DNA of 40,092 nucleotides from Candidatus Oscillibacter pullicola (GTDB taxonomy: Bacteria; Bacillota; Clostridia; Oscillospirales; Oscillospiraceae): contig DWXY01000127.1 of assembly GCA_019118935.1 (NCBI GenBank), positions 1 through 40,092 of the forward strand, read 5' to 3'. This document shows positions 6,852 to 15,632 of this stretch, piece after piece. Numbering within the stretch: position 1 is the stretch's first letter; every line of letters starts with the position of its first letter. The notes below the pieces were generated by a model. The model did not search any database, was not told where the DNA came from, and was given only the letters and a program-made list of their open reading frames with translations. Position numbers and translations under genes: made by a program.

Positions 6852-7967
6852 ATGAGACTGCTGGCGTTTTTCAAGCGGGAGGCGGTGCTGACCGTGGCGG
6901 CGCTCTGCGCACTGGCCACCATGGTCCTGGTGCCGCCGGACGCCGCCTATCTGGACTACATCGATCTGCGGGTGCTGTGCCTGCTGCTGTGCCTGATGGC
7001 GGTGGTGGCGGGCTTCCAGTCCTGCGGGGCGTTCCAGTGGCTGGCCGGCCGTCTGCTGGCCCGGGGGACCGGGCCCAGGGCCCTGGCGGTGATCCTGGTG
7101 CTGTTGCCCTTCTTCTGCTCCATGGCCGTGACCAATGACGTTGCCCTCATCACCTTTGCCCCATTTACATTGCTGCTTCTGGATCAGCTGGACTGCCGGG
7201 CCGCGGCGGTGCCGCTGCTGGTACTGCAGACCATTGCCGCAAACCTGGGCAGCATGGCCACGCCGGTGGGCAATCCCCAGAACCTCTATCTTTACGGGGC
7301 CTATGGGCTCTCCGCCGGGGACTTTTTCCCGGTGGTGCTGCCCCTGGCGGGGATCAGTCTGGCCTGCCTGACCGCGGCGGCCCTGCCGGTCCTGCCCAGG
7401 GATCTCCAGGTCCCCCCGGTGCACCCGCAGCCCCTGCGGCAGCCCGGGAAGCTGGCCCTGTACGGCGTGCTGTTCCTGCTGTGCCTGCTGACGGTGTTCC
7501 GCGTTCTGCCCTACGGCCTGCTGACGGTCCTGGTGCTGGGGACGCTGGCCGCGGTGGAGCCCGCCCTGCTGCGGAAGCTGGACGTGAGCCTGCTGTGCAC
7601 CTTCGTCTGCTTCTTCACGGTATCCGGCAATTTGGGGCGGCTGCCTGCCGTCCACACGTTTCTCCAGGGCCTGCTGGAGCGCAGCACCCTGCTGACCGGC
7701 GCGCTCACCAGCCAGATCATCAGCAATGTGCCGGCGGCGGTGCTGCTGTCGGGCTTCACGGACAACTGGCGGGAGCTGCTGCTGGGCGTGGACATCGGCG
7801 GCCTGGGAACCCCGGTGGCGTCCCTGGCAAGTTTGATCACGCTCAAGCTGTACCTCCGCTCCCGGGAGGCCCGCCCCGCCCGGTATCTGGCGGTGTTTAC
7901 CGCTGGGAATGCGGCGCTGCTGGCGGTGCTGCTGGCGGCGGTCTGGCTCACGTCGGTGGGGGCGTAA
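6852..7967 (+). CDS. ArsB/NhaD/SLC13-type anion or citrate transporter
   Basis: 371 residues with about ten hydrophobic segments. 'FFCSMAVTNDVALITFAPF' (near residue 95) and 'NLGSMATPVGNPQNLYLY' (near 140) are the paired re-entrant motifs of the ion-transporter superfamily (CitMHS/ArsB/DASS). 'TSQIISNVPAAVLLSGF' is the matching C-terminal repeat. Substrate is undetermined; dicarboxylate, arsenite and citrate types share this architecture. ATG 6852 follows TGGAGGG. A possible -10 TATGGT lies upstream. It is 89 bp after bioY, so it may be partly co-transcribed or independent. Confidence 0.85.
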   Translation: MRLLAFFKREAVLTVAALCALATMVLVPPDAAYLDYIDLRVLCLLLCLMAVVAGFQSCGAFQWLAGRLLARGTGPRALAVILVLLPFFCSMAVTNDVALITFAPFTLLLLDQLDCRAAAVPLLVLQTIAANLGSMATPVGNPQNLYLYGAYGLSAGDFFPVVLPLAGISLACLTAAALPVLPRDLQVPPVHPQPLRQPGKLALYGVLFLLCLLTVFRVLPYGLLTVLVLGTLAAVEPALLRKLDVSLLCTFVCFFTVSGNLGRLPAVHTFLQGLLERSTLLTGALTSQIISNVPAAVLLSGFTDNWRELLLGVDIGGLGTPVASLASLITLKLYLRSREARPARYLAVFTAGNAALLAVLLAAVWLTSVGA

Positions 7968-7977
7968 TATCAGACAT

Positions 7978-8020
7978 AAACCGGAGGCACGGCCAAGCCA
8001 TGCCTCCGGTTTGTGCTTTT
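7978..8020. terminator. Terminator between convergent transporter and metallopeptidase
   Basis: Perfect 12-bp stem AAACCGGAGGCA/TGCCTCCGGTTT (7978-7989/8001-8012), followed by GTGCTTTT. Confidence 0.75.
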
Positions 8021-8025
8021 ACACG

Positions 8026-8541
8026 TTATCGCAGCAGCTTCTTCCGCTCCCGCCAGTCGGGGAGTACCTGCTCCAGCAGCGCGTAGAAATCCGGCCCGTG
8101 GTTTTTCACTTGGATGTGGCACAGCTCATGAACCACCACCAGGTCGATGGCCGCGTCCGGACAGTTCATGAGAAAACAGGAGAAGCACAGACCGTTCTTT
8201 CCGCTGCAGCTGCCGTAGCGGGTGCGGGCGGAGGTGATCTTGACGCCGGTGGGAAACAGGCCCATTTTCTCACTGTAATAGGCGATTTTCGGCGGCAGGA
8301 CCTGCCGTGCCTTTTCCTTCAGGGCGCCGATCTCCGCCTGGGTTGGGGCGGCGGGGGCTAGGGCGGCCCGGCGGCGCTGCTGTTCCAGGTGCCGGGCGAT
8401 CCAGCCGGCGTGACTGGCCACAAAATCGTCGATGCGGGCCTGGGACAGGCGGCGGGGGGCCCGCACCACCACGCGGCAGTCCCTTGTGATCTCCAGGGCC
8501 AGGGTCTTCCGGCCGGAGCGGATGAGTTCATACGTTTCCAT
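8026..8541 (-). CDS. YgjP-like M48-type metal-dependent hydrolase
   Basis: 171 residues. The zinc-binding HExxH motif is 'VVHELCHIQVKNHG' near residue 137, and the preceding 'RTRYGSCSGKNGLCFSCFLM' matches the 'RWGSC' block of the YgjP/DUF45 family. Family members are mostly uncharacterised; a nucleotide pyrophosphatase activity has been reported for one member. Start METYELIRSG at 8541; a GTG six codons upstream is possible. The ribosome site is weak on either choice. Single gene, convergent with the transporter. Confidence 0.87.
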   Translation of the reverse strand: METYELIRSGRKTLALEITRDCRVVVRAPRRLSQARIDDFVASHAGWIARHLEQQRRRAALAPAAPTQAEIGALKEKARQVLPPKIAYYSEKMGLFPTGVKITSARTRYGSCSGKNGLCFSCFLMNCPDAAIDLVVVHELCHIQVKNHGPDFYALLEQVLPDWRERKKLLR

Positions 8542-8672
8542 GCCGTTACAGTAGCACACCCGGCGGAAAAACGCAAGGGCGGCGGAACGGACAGAATAAG
8601 GATAAAACTTCCAAATTGAGAATACTAAAATAAAATAATTGTAAATTAAGATAAAATTATTTTCGGTTTTTC

Positions 8673-8700
8673 TTGCTTTTTTTGAAATAAGAGGTATACT
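8673..8700 (+). promoter_or_regulatory. Promoter of the phosphoketolase gene
   Basis: -35 TTGCTT (8673-8678), 16-bp spacer, -10 TATACT (8695-8700), inside an unusually AT-rich ~120-bp stretch (8600-8720) that would act like an UP element. Confidence 0.6.
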
Positions 8701-8734
8701 AATTGCGAAACAAGCGAGAAAAGGAGGAAATAAT

Positions 8735-11179
8735 ATGCCAAGAACTTCTCAAAAGACGGTTCCGGCAAAGCCTAAAACCAATACGCGCCTGTCCAAAAAG
8801 CCGCCGCTGACGCCGGCGCAGCTGAAACAGGTCGACGCCTGGTGGCGGGCATCCAACTACCTCTCCGCCTGCCAGCTGTATCTGCTGGACAATCCCCTGC
8901 TGAAGCGCCCCCTGGCCGCCTCCGACCTGAAGCAGACCATCGTGGGCCACTGGGGCACCGTGCCGGGGCAGAACTTCATCTACACCCACCTGAACCGGGT
9001 CATTCAGAAGGACGATCTGGACATGATCTACCTCTCCGGCCCCGGCCACGGCGGCAACGCCATGGTGGCCCAGGACTGGCTGGACGGCACCTATACGGAG
9101 GTCTACCCCAACATCACCCAGGACGAGGACGGGATGCGGAAACTGTTCAAGCAGTTCTCCTTCCCCGGCGGCGTGCCCAGCCACGTGGCGCCGGAGACGC
9201 CCGGCTCCATCAACGAGGGCGGCGAGCTGGGCTACTCCCTGGCTCACGCCTTCGGCGCTGTGGCGGACAACCCGGATCTCATCGCCGCCTGTGTGGTGGG
9301 CGACGGCGAGGCGGAGACCGGCCCCCTGGCCACCTCCTGGCACTCCAACAAATTCCTGAACCCCATCACCGACGGCGCGGTGCTGCCCATCCTGCACCTG
9401 AACGGCTTCAAGATCGCCAACCCCACCATCTTCTCCCGGATCTCCCACGAGGAGGTGGAGCAGTTCTTCCGGGGCTGCGGCTGGGAGCCCCGCTTTGTGG
9501 AGGGCAGCGAGCCGGAGAAGATGCACCAGCAGATGGCCGCCACCCTGGACTGGGCCATCCGGGAGATCAAGCGCATCCAGCAGCACGCCCGCACCACGGG
9601 AGACACCACCCGCCCCCGCTGGCCCATGATCGTGTTCCGCTCCCCCAAGGGCTGGACCGGCCCCAAGGAGGTGGACGGCAACCCCGTGGAGGACTGCTTC
9701 CGGGCCCACCAGGTACCCATCTCCATGGGCCCTGACACGGAAAAGCACCTGCCCATCCTGGAGCAGTGGCTCCGCAGCTATCACCCGGAGGAGCTGTTCG
9801 ACGAGGAGGGACGGCCGGTGGATCTGCTGCGCTCCTTCGCACCCAAGGGGGACCGGCGCATGGGTGCCAACCCCCACGCCAACGGCGGCCTGCTGCTGCG
9901 GGACCTGCGGACGCCGGACTTCCGGGACTACGGGGTGGAGGTTCCCGCCCCCGGCGAGGTGGAGGCCCAGGACATGCTGGTGCTGGGCGGCTACGTCCGG
10001 GATGTGATGAAGCTGAACCTGGAATCCCGGAATTTCCGCATCTTCGCTCCGGACGAGACGGCCTCCAACCGGCTCCATCCGGTGTTTGAGGTCACCGGCC
10101 GCCGCTTCCTGGGGGAGCGGTACGAGAACGAGGACCCGGATGAGCACCTGGACCCGGACGGCCGGGTGATGGACTCCATGCTGTCCGAGCACATGTGCGA
10201 GGGCTGGCTGGAGGGCTACCTGCTCACCGGCCGCCACGGCTTCTTCAACAGCTACGAGGCCTTCATCCGCATCGTGGACTCCATGTTCGCCCAGCACGCC
10301 AAGTGGCTGAAGACCTGCAATGAGCTGCCCTGGCGGCAGGACATCGCCTCGTTGAACTATATCCTCTCCTCCAACGTGTGGCAGCAGGATCACAACGGCT
10401 TCACCCACCAGGACCCCGGCTTTCTGGACCACGTGGCCAACAAGAAGGCGGACGTGGTGCGCATCTATCTGCCCCCGGACGCCAACTGCCTGCTGAGCGT
10501 GTTCGACCACTGCATCAAGAGCCGGAACTATGTGAACGTCATGGTGGCCAGCAAGCATCCCCGGCCCCAGTGGCTCACCATGGACCAAGCGGTGAAGCAC
10601 TGCACCCAGGGCATCGGCATCTGGGACTGGGCCTCCAATGACCAGGGAGAGGAGCCGGACGTGGTCATGGCGTGCTGCGGCGACACGCCCACCCTGGAGA
10701 CGCTGGCGGCGGTGACGATCCTCCGCAAGGAACTGCCGGAGCTGAAGATCCGGGTGGTGAACGTGGTGGATCTGATGAAGCTCCAGCCCCACACGGAGCA
10801 TCCCCACGGCCTCACGGACATGGAGTACGACATGCTCTTCACCCAGGACAAGCCCATCATCTTCGCCTACCACGGCTATCCCACGCTGATCCATGAGCTG
10901 ACCTACCGCCGGCACAACAAGCATCTTCACGTCCGTGGCTACAAGGAGGAGGGCACCATCACCACGCCCTTCGATATGCGGGTCCTCAACGACATCGACC
11001 GGTTCCATCTGGTGATCGACGTGGTCCAGCGGCTGCACTCCCTGGGCAACCGGGGGGCCTATCTGGTCCAGCGGATGAACGACAAGCTGGTGGAGCACCG
11101 CCAGTATATCAAGGATCACGGCGTGGATCTGCCGGAGATCCGGGAGTGGAAGTGGAACAACGGCAAGGGAATTGAATGA
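8735..11179 (+). CDS. xfp: Xylulose-5-phosphate/fructose-6-phosphate phosphoketolase
   Basis: 814 residues, close to the ~790-830 of the XFP family. It is a thiamine-diphosphate enzyme that splits xylulose-5-P (and often fructose-6-P) with phosphate to give acetyl-phosphate. Visible signatures are '[11 protein letters not shown]' (near 95-105), '[15 protein letters not shown]' and '[14 protein letters not shown]', the latter being the ThDP/magnesium motif. The C-terminal domain holds '[12 protein letters not shown]' and '[12 protein letters not shown]'. AAAGGAGG lies eight bases before ATG 8735. Monocistronic, with its own promoter and a strong terminator. In an anaerobe it would feed acetyl-phosphate for ATP formation from pentoses. 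Confidence 0.97.
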   Translation: MPRTSQKTVPAKPKTNTRLSKKPPLTPAQLKQVDAWWRASNYLSACQLYLLDNPLLKRPLAASDLKQTIVGHWGTVPGQNFIYTHLNRVIQKDDLDMIYLSGPGHGGNAMVAQDWLDGTYTEVYPNITQDEDGMRKLFKQFSFPGGVPSHVAPETPGSINEGGELGYSLAHAFGAVADNPDLIAACVVGDGEAETGPLATSWHSNKFLNPITDGAVLPILHLNGFKIANPTIFSRISHEEVEQFFRGCGWEPRFVEGSEPEKMHQQMAATLDWAIREIKRIQQHARTTGDTTRPRWPMIVFRSPKGWTGPKEVDGNPVEDCFRAHQVPISMGPDTEKHLPILEQWLRSYHPEELFDEEGRPVDLLRSFAPKGDRRMGANPHANGGLLLRDLRTPDFRDYGVEVPAPGEVEAQDMLVLGGYVRDVMKLNLESRNFRIFAPDETASNRLHPVFEVTGRRFLGERYENEDPDEHLDPDGRVMDSMLSEHMCEGWLEGYLLTGRHGFFNSYEAFIRIVDSMFAQHAKWLKTCNELPWRQDIASLNYILSSNVWQQDHNGFTHQDPGFLDHVANKKADVVRIYLPPDANCLLSVFDHCIKSRNYVNVMVASKHPRPQWLTMDQAVKHCTQGIGIWDWASNDQGEEPDVVMACCGDTPTLETLAAVTILRKELPELKIRVVNVVDLMKLQPHTEHPHGLTDMEYDMLFTQDKPIIFAYHGYPTLIHELTYRRHNKHLHVRGYKEEGTITTPFDMRVLNDIDRFHLVIDVVQRLHSLGNRGAYLVQRMNDKLVEHRQYIKDHGVDLPEIREWKWNNGKGIE

Positions 11180-11190
11180 GCCGCTTTTAT

Positions 11191-11246
11191 CAGCGAAGTA
11201 GAAGTGCCCCGCCTCTTTCGAGGCGGGGCACTTCTGACGCTGTTTT
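11191..11246. terminator. Strong bidirectional terminator
   Basis: Perfect 16-bp stem (11200-11215/11220-11235) with TTTC loop (GAAA on the minus strand), extended by CAGCG/CGCTG outer pairs and TTTT. It separates xfp from the convergent anti-sigma gene. Confidence 0.85.
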
Positions 11247-12360
11247 AGAATTGCGGGGTGAAAATGGTGGTTCCATCTTCTTCCGTGACCACATAGAAGC
11301 CGTGACATGTCAGGTCCAGCAGCTGCTGCAGGGCTGCCGGTGAGGCGGCATAATCCTTGACGCTCTCCGGGGCAGTCCAATCCGCGCCGGCATCCAGATT
11401 GTAGGCTTCGATCCAATCCGGCAGGGCCTGGTCCACTTCCTCCAGTGTCACAGAGCGGGTCACTGCGGTGCCGTCCGGGGCGGCGTAGGTCCACTGCACC
11501 TGCCCCAGGTTGCCGATCAGCGCCAGAAGGGTGGGGGCGGTGGCGTACATTCGTTTGTCAAGGGCGCGTCCGGCACCGGACATGTGGGCGGTGACGTCAG
11601 CAAAGTGGATCGTCAGGCCGTAGGGCTCCTGGCTCGTCTGCAGGCTGATGGTGTAGTCGACGATGGGGGGACCGTACCAGGTGTCCACCGCCGCCAGAAC
11701 CTTCCCCACGGCAGCGGCGTCACCCACGTAGGGGGTCTGGGCCTGATACAGCGTCCAGGCGTCGGCGGAGATCTCCGTGTCCTCCTGCCAGATCAGCCGC
11801 CCCTCGCCGACCTCTCCCAGCCAGATCTCTGTCACACCCTTCGAGGAAAAGCTGCGGGTCCCGCCATCGGTGTGGTACAGAAAGGAGGGCAGGACGCTCC
11901 GGGCGGTGATGGAGACCACGCCATCCTGGTTTTCCTCTGTCCAGCCGTGGAAGGCAACGCCGGAGTCCGTGGAGACAACAGTTACCTGAAAGCGGCCGTC
12001 CCATTGATAGAATGAGGTGACCACCATCCGGTCGGGGTCCAGGGGGGACCCGATGAGGAATGCTTTGGCGGCAAAGCCCGCCGCCAGCACCAGCAAGGTT
12101 GACAGCACCGCCAGCATGATCCGCCGCCGGCCCCGGCGCCGGACTTTTTTCAGATAGTCCACCTCCCGGGTGGTTTCCTCGGCCGCCTCTTCGGAAGGAA
12201 CATCCTCCGCCCCCATGGCAGCCCGCTTGGCGGCACAGGCGGGGCAGGACGCCAGATGGGCCTCCACCGCCATATTGGTCTCCTCCGAGGTCAGTCCTTC
12301 CACATAGGTGGGCAGCAGGTCCTCCACAATGGCGCAGGATAATTCAGGAATGTTCTTCAT
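11245..12360 (-). CDS. Zinc-finger (zf-HC2) anti-sigma factor, membrane-anchored
   Basis: 371 residues. The N-terminus has 'HLASCPAC' (near 35-42), the zinc-binding HxxxCxxC of the anti-sigma domain, with an upstream 'SCAIVEDLLPTYVEG' helix. A basic stretch 'KKVRRRGRRR' precedes one membrane helix (near 80-100). The remaining ~270 residues are extracytoplasmic and unrecognised; they presumably sense an envelope signal. The start overlaps the sigma gene's end by 17 bp, so the two are translationally coupled. It should hold the upstream ECF factor inactive until the signal arrives. Confidence 0.88.
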   Translation of the reverse strand: MKNIPELSCAIVEDLLPTYVEGLTSEETNMAVEAHLASCPACAAKRAAMGAEDVPSEEAAEETTREVDYLKKVRRRGRRRIMLAVLSTLLVLAAGFAAKAFLIGSPLDPDRMVVTSFYQWDGRFQVTVVSTDSGVAFHGWTEENQDGVVSITARSVLPSFLYHTDGGTRSFSSKGVTEIWLGEVGEGRLIWQEDTEISADAWTLYQAQTPYVGDAAAVGKVLAAVDTWYGPPIVDYTISLQTSQEPYGLTIHFADVTAHMSGAGRALDKRMYATAPTLLALIGNLGQVQWTYAAPDGTAVTRSVTLEEVDQALPDWIEAYNLDAGADWTAPESVKDYAASPAALQQLLDLTCHGFYVVTEEDGTTIFTPQF

Positions 12361-12832
12361 GGTCTGCTCCTCCTTTCCGCAGTGCCTCCTTGCCCCGGTA
12401 AAACGTCACCCGGGCCCAGGTCTCCGTCCGTCCCAGCACGTCCCCGATCTCCCGGAAGCTGAGGCCCCCGAAGGCCCGGAGGTACATCACCTCCCGGGTG
12501 TTGGGAGGCAGGGCGTGGATCTGCCGCAGCAGGTCCAGGTGGCCCTGCCGGGCCAGGGTGGCCTCCTCAGCGGAGGGGCCCGGCAGGCTGTCCTCCGGCA
12601 GGGGCTCCTCCGGTTTTCGCTTCCGAAGGTGCTGGTACCACAGGTGCTTGGCGATCTGGCACAGCCAGACGGACACCTTGCAGGAGCCGTTGAACCGGTC
12701 GATGGACCGGACGGCCTGGTAGAAGGTTTCCTGGGTCAGCTCCTCCGCCAGGTCGGCGTCATGGCACTGGGAGAGGAGAAATTTATAGACGGTCCTGGCA
12801 TGGGCCTGGTAGATCTGTTCCATATCCTCCAT
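12344..12832 (-). CDS. ECF-type RNA polymerase sigma factor
   Basis: 162 residues, the size of a minimal two-domain ECF sigma. Region 2 is seen as 'LAEELTQETFYQAVRSIDRF' (near 28-47), with 'VSVWLCQIAKHLWYQHLRK' for regions 2.3-2.4. Region 4 is 'LPPNTREVMYLRAFGGLSFREIGDVLG' (near 108-134). AGAGGAGGGAG precedes ATG 12832. First gene of a two-gene operon with its anti-sigma factor. A candidate autoregulatory -35 (TGTAACG on the minus strand, plus 12881-12887) lies upstream. The targets are unknown. Confidence 0.92.
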   Translation of the reverse strand: MEDMEQIYQAHARTVYKFLLSQCHDADLAEELTQETFYQAVRSIDRFNGSCKVSVWLCQIAKHLWYQHLRKRKPEEPLPEDSLPGPSAEEATLARQGHLDLLRQIHALPPNTREVMYLRAFGGLSFREIGDVLGRTETWARVTFYRGKEALRKGGADHEEHS

Positions 12833-12968
12833 GGGGATTCTCCCTCCTCTCTGTCAGGTATGTCCGGCTGGCGGGGGATTCGTTACACGGATCGGAGAAA
12901 ATCTTCCCTGCGGAAGGGGGAGTGCGTCCCATTGGACGCGGAATGACAGCCATGCTGATGGCTGGGCA

Positions 12969-13619
12969 GATGCACCCCCCATTTCTCTTTTGGTCTTGCC
13001 AAAAGAGAAACGGGCCGTGCACGGTCCAAAGAGAAAAAACGCTTCGGCGGGTCGGTCTGCGCTTGCGCAGACCTCCTGCCGCCGGCGGGGGATGGTTGGC
13101 AGTCCCTTGCGGCAGTCAGGGACGGAAACGCGCTGCCCTTGGGGAAACCTCCAGCCCGGGGAGGTCTGGGATACATCCTGCGCCGCTTTTCGCTGCCGCT
13201 GGCCCGGTGGTTGATGGGGCTTCTGCAACGGGCCGATGAGGGCATCGGCCCCTACGGGAACGCCGAAAGCCATAGTCCTGCCGTAGGGGGGACGCCCTCG
13301 TCCGCCTGCTGGTACAAGCCGCCACGACCGCCCCGGTAGCGCGTAGCGAAGCGGAACGCGCGGAAAGAGGAGCAGTTCAAATGCGTCCTTGCACCCCGAC
13401 GACCTCCGCACCATCCGCCACGGGACGGCAGTTGCAAACTCGCAGAAGACCATAGCGTGCCCGAAGGCAAGGCCAAATCGGAGCAGGCACCGATACGCCG
13501 ATCCCCGTCAGCACAGAGGCGCGAACGCGCCGGCGTGCGCCAAAAGCGGTCTTTTCTTTTGGACCGTGCACGGCCCGTTTTCTTTTCCACAAGAGGGAAA
13601 AGAAAATGGGGGGTGCATC
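12969..13619. repeat. ~650-bp element with ~70-bp imperfect terminal inverted repeats
   Basis: The 943 bp between the sigma factor and suf genes hold no convincing gene. The left arm (12969-13045) and right arm (13540-13619) are inverted copies. Both begin GATGCACCCCCCATTT, carry a hairpin of 11-bp arms (TTCTCTTTTGG/CCAAAAGAGAA left, TTTTCTTTTCC/GGAAAAGAAAA right), then the palindrome GGCCGTGCACGGTCC. Inside are more perfect hairpins (13053-13071; 13230-13251). The ORFs across it run in all frames with low-complexity products and no ribosome sites. It resembles a MITE or a dispersed intergenic repeat; no transposase is seen. Confidence 0.75.
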
Positions 13620-13727
13620 CCCGCTGGGCAAGCCCCCCTGCGGGAGCAGGATCCCCCCGGCCGCCGTCCGGCGGCCCGCATCTCTCCCCAGGGGCCCCAT
13701 GCCCGCCTCCCCGCCCACCGGGGAGAG

Positions 13728-13756
13728 AAAAAAGACGGCCGGCCTTCCGGCCAGCC
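13728..13756 (-). terminator. Intrinsic terminator of the suf operon
   Basis: On the minus strand GGCTGGCC-GGAA-GGCCGGCC (plus 13737-13744/13749-13756) is followed by GTCTTTTTT, 17 bp after the sufB-like stop. Confidence 0.85.
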
Positions 13757-13772
13757 GCCTCGCGGTCTGTGT

Positions 13773-14699
13773 TTACGCCAAAAATCCCTTGAGGATCCGG
13801 TCCTCCGCCTCCTCCTCGGTGAGCCCCAGGGTCTCCAGCTTCAGCAGCTGGTCCCCGGCGATCTTGCCGATGGCTGCCTCGTGGATCAGCTGGGCCTCGG
13901 TGTCGTTGGCGGCGATCTCCGGCACGGAGCTGATCTTGGCCTGTCCCATGATGATGGAGTCGCACTGCACATGGCCGAAGCACTTGGCGTTGCCCACCAC
14001 GCAGGGGCGGAACACCTGGGAGGACTCGTCCTGTGCCACGGACCGGGAGATCACCCGGCCCTTGGCGTCCTCGCCGTTCAGCTCGATGACCATGTCGCTG
14101 TCCGCCACCTGGCGGCCGTGGGTCAGCAGCCGCTCCGTGATAACGGCCTCGGCCCCCTTGCCGCAGACGATCTTGGTGTACCGCTTGGTGGAGTCCACGC
14201 CCCGGATCTGCACCGTGTCCATCTGGATGGAGGCGCCCTCCTCCAGATACACGATGGTCTGGGGATTCATGACCTTCTCACCCTTGCCGTCGCCCTCGGC
14301 GTAGTGCTTTTCCGAGTAGTGGACGTGGGAGTTCTTGCCGATGTGGAAGGTGTGGATGCCGTCGTGGCGGGACTCCTGGTCGCCGCAGTTATGGATGCCG
14401 CAGCCGGCCACGATCTCCACATCGCAGTCCTCGCCGATGTAGAAGTCGTTGTACACCGTCTCCTCCACACCGGACTTGGTGATGATGACGGGGATGTGGC
14501 AGGTCTCGCCCTTCGTCCCGTCCAGGATCCGGATGTCGATGCCGGCGTGGCCGTCGGTCCGGTCGTCGATCTTGATGTGCTCCGTGGACACCCGGCCGTC
14601 ACAGCCGCAGTCCTTGCGGATGTTGAAGGCCCCCACGGGCTTGCCGATCAGGTCCGCGATCTTCTCCAGCAGCTCGCGGTCCACCTGTGTGTCCATCAT
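13773..14699 (-). CDS. sufB: SufB/SufD-family Fe-S cluster assembly scaffold
   Basis: 308 residues, shorter than typical SufB (~465) or SufD (~430). The beta-helix core is recognisable: 'VEIVAGCGIHNCGDQESRHDG', 'SEKHYAEGDGKGEKVMNP', and the C-terminal 'ISRSVAQDESSQVFR' and 'IHEAAIGKIAGDQLLKLETLGLTEEEAE', the family tail containing the conserved acidic helices. Start ATG 14699 overlaps the sufC stop (ATGA). With only sufC beside it, this matches the minimal two-gene SufC/SufB-like (SMS-type) system of many anaerobes. SufS, SufU and SufE are not here. The symbol is used loosely for the family. Confidence 0.9.
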   Translation of the reverse strand: MMDTQVDRELLEKIADLIGKPVGAFNIRKDCGCDGRVSTEHIKIDDRTDGHAGIDIRILDGTKGETCHIPVIITKSGVEETVYNDFYIGEDCDVEIVAGCGIHNCGDQESRHDGIHTFHIGKNSHVHYSEKHYAEGDGKGEKVMNPQTIVYLEEGASIQMDTVQIRGVDSTKRYTKIVCGKGAEAVITERLLTHGRQVADSDMVIELNGEDAKGRVISRSVAQDESSQVFRPCVVGNAKCFGHVQCDSIIMGQAKISSVPEIAANDTEAQLIHEAAIGKIAGDQLLKLETLGLTEEEAEDRILKGFLA

Positions 14700-15436
14700 A
14701 CAGCAGCACCTTCTTTCGTCAGCACCGGGCACCCGGACAGGGTGTCCGCCAGAATCTGGGGCAGGATCTCCTCGGGCGTGCCCCGGTGGCGCAGCTCCCC
14801 ATCGCCCACCACGATGATCTCGTCCGCCAGGGAGATGATCCGCTCCTGGTGGGAGATGATGATCATGGTGGCGGTGCCGCTGGCGTGGATCTGCTCAAAC
14901 GTCTCTGTCAGCCGGGCGAAGCTCCACAGGTCGATGCCCGCCTCCGGCTCATCAAAGATCATCAGCTGGCTGCTGCGGGCCAGGATGGTGGCGATCTCGA
15001 TGCGCTTCACCTCGCCGCCGGAGAGGGAGGCGTCCACCTCCCTGTCCAGATAGTCGTTGGCGCACAGACCCACCTTTGTCAGGTACTGGCAGCACTGGTC
15101 CTTGGACAGCTTCTCATTCCCGGAGGCGATGGTCAGCAGGTTGCGGACCGTCAGCCCCTTGAACCGGGGGGGCTGCTGGAAGCCGTAGCTGATGCCCAGA
15201 CGGGCCCGCTCCGTGATTCCCAGGTCCGTGATATCCTGACCGTTCCACAGGATCTGGCCGCCGGTGGGCTTCACCAGACCCATGATGATCTTGGCCAGGG
15301 TGGTCTTGCCGCCGCCGTTGGGACCGGTGAACACCACCAGCCGGTGGTCGTCGATGGTCAGGGAGATGTCGTTTAAGATCCCCAGCTCACTGTCGCCCTC
15401 CCGGACGGCGTAGCTGATATGTTTCAATTCCAGCAT
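14696..15436 (-). CDS. sufC: Fe-S cluster assembly ATPase SufC
   Basis: 246 residues, the standard SufC length. Walker A is 'GPNGGGKTTLAK' (near 39-50). The ABC signature is 'SGGEVKRIEIA' (near 140-150), and Walker B is 'LMIFDEPEAGID'. The late 'IIISHQERII' is the switch histidine region. It powers cluster assembly on the SufB-like partner in the cytoplasm. AAGGAGG precedes ATG 15436. It is the first gene of the operon, with its own promoter at 15482-15510; sufB-like overlaps its stop by four bases. Confidence 0.95.
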   Translation of the reverse strand: MLELKHISYAVREGDSELGILNDISLTIDDHRLVVFTGPNGGGKTTLAKIIMGLVKPTGGQILWNGQDITDLGITERARLGISYGFQQPPRFKGLTVRNLLTIASGNEKLSKDQCCQYLTKVGLCANDYLDREVDASLSGGEVKRIEIATILARSSQLMIFDEPEAGIDLWSFARLTETFEQIHASGTATMIIISHQERIISLADEIIVVGDGELRHRGTPEEILPQILADTLSGCPVLTKEGAAV

Positions 15437-15481
15437 ACAATCGGAACCTCCTTTGCTGGCATCAATCCTCGCAGTTTCCCT

Positions 15482-15510
15482 ATTTTAACAGAAACAACGG
15501 GAAAAAGCAA
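15482..15510 (-). promoter_or_regulatory. Sigma-A promoter of sufC-sufB
   Basis: Minus-strand -35 TTGCTT (15505-15510), 17-bp spacer, -10 TAAAAT (15482-15487), about 45 bp upstream of the sufC start. Confidence 0.65.
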
Positions 15511-15583
15511 TGAAAAAGGGAACTCTCGTCCTATGATATTTTAACCCTGGGACGAATTTCATACGTGTGATTTTTGCAACAGG

Positions 15584-15611
15584 AACCGTTTTTTCCCAGT
15601 CGCATACACTG
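15584..15611 (+). promoter_or_regulatory. Candidate sporulation (SigK/SigE-type) promoter
   Basis: CATACACT at 15603-15610 fits the SigE/SigK -10 class (CATACAnT or CATAnnnTA). AACC at 15584-15587 fits a SigK -35 (mACm) with a 15-bp spacer. No sigma-A promoter is obvious for the gene at 15633. The motifs are short, so chance is a real possibility. Confidence 0.3.
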
Positions 15612-15632
15612 GGGAGAAAAGGAGGGACCTGG

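Noticed and set aside
8699-11494. 931-aa ORF antisense to phosphoketolase
   Set aside because: Shadow of a GC-rich gene. It has no ribosome site and no domain, and the phosphoketolase frame is certain.
12854-13453. 199-aa minus-strand ORF in the sigma-suf gap
   Set aside because: It runs across inverted repeats and hairpins, has no ribosome site, and low-complexity Arg/Pro/Gly content. Overlapping ORFs of similar quality exist in other frames.
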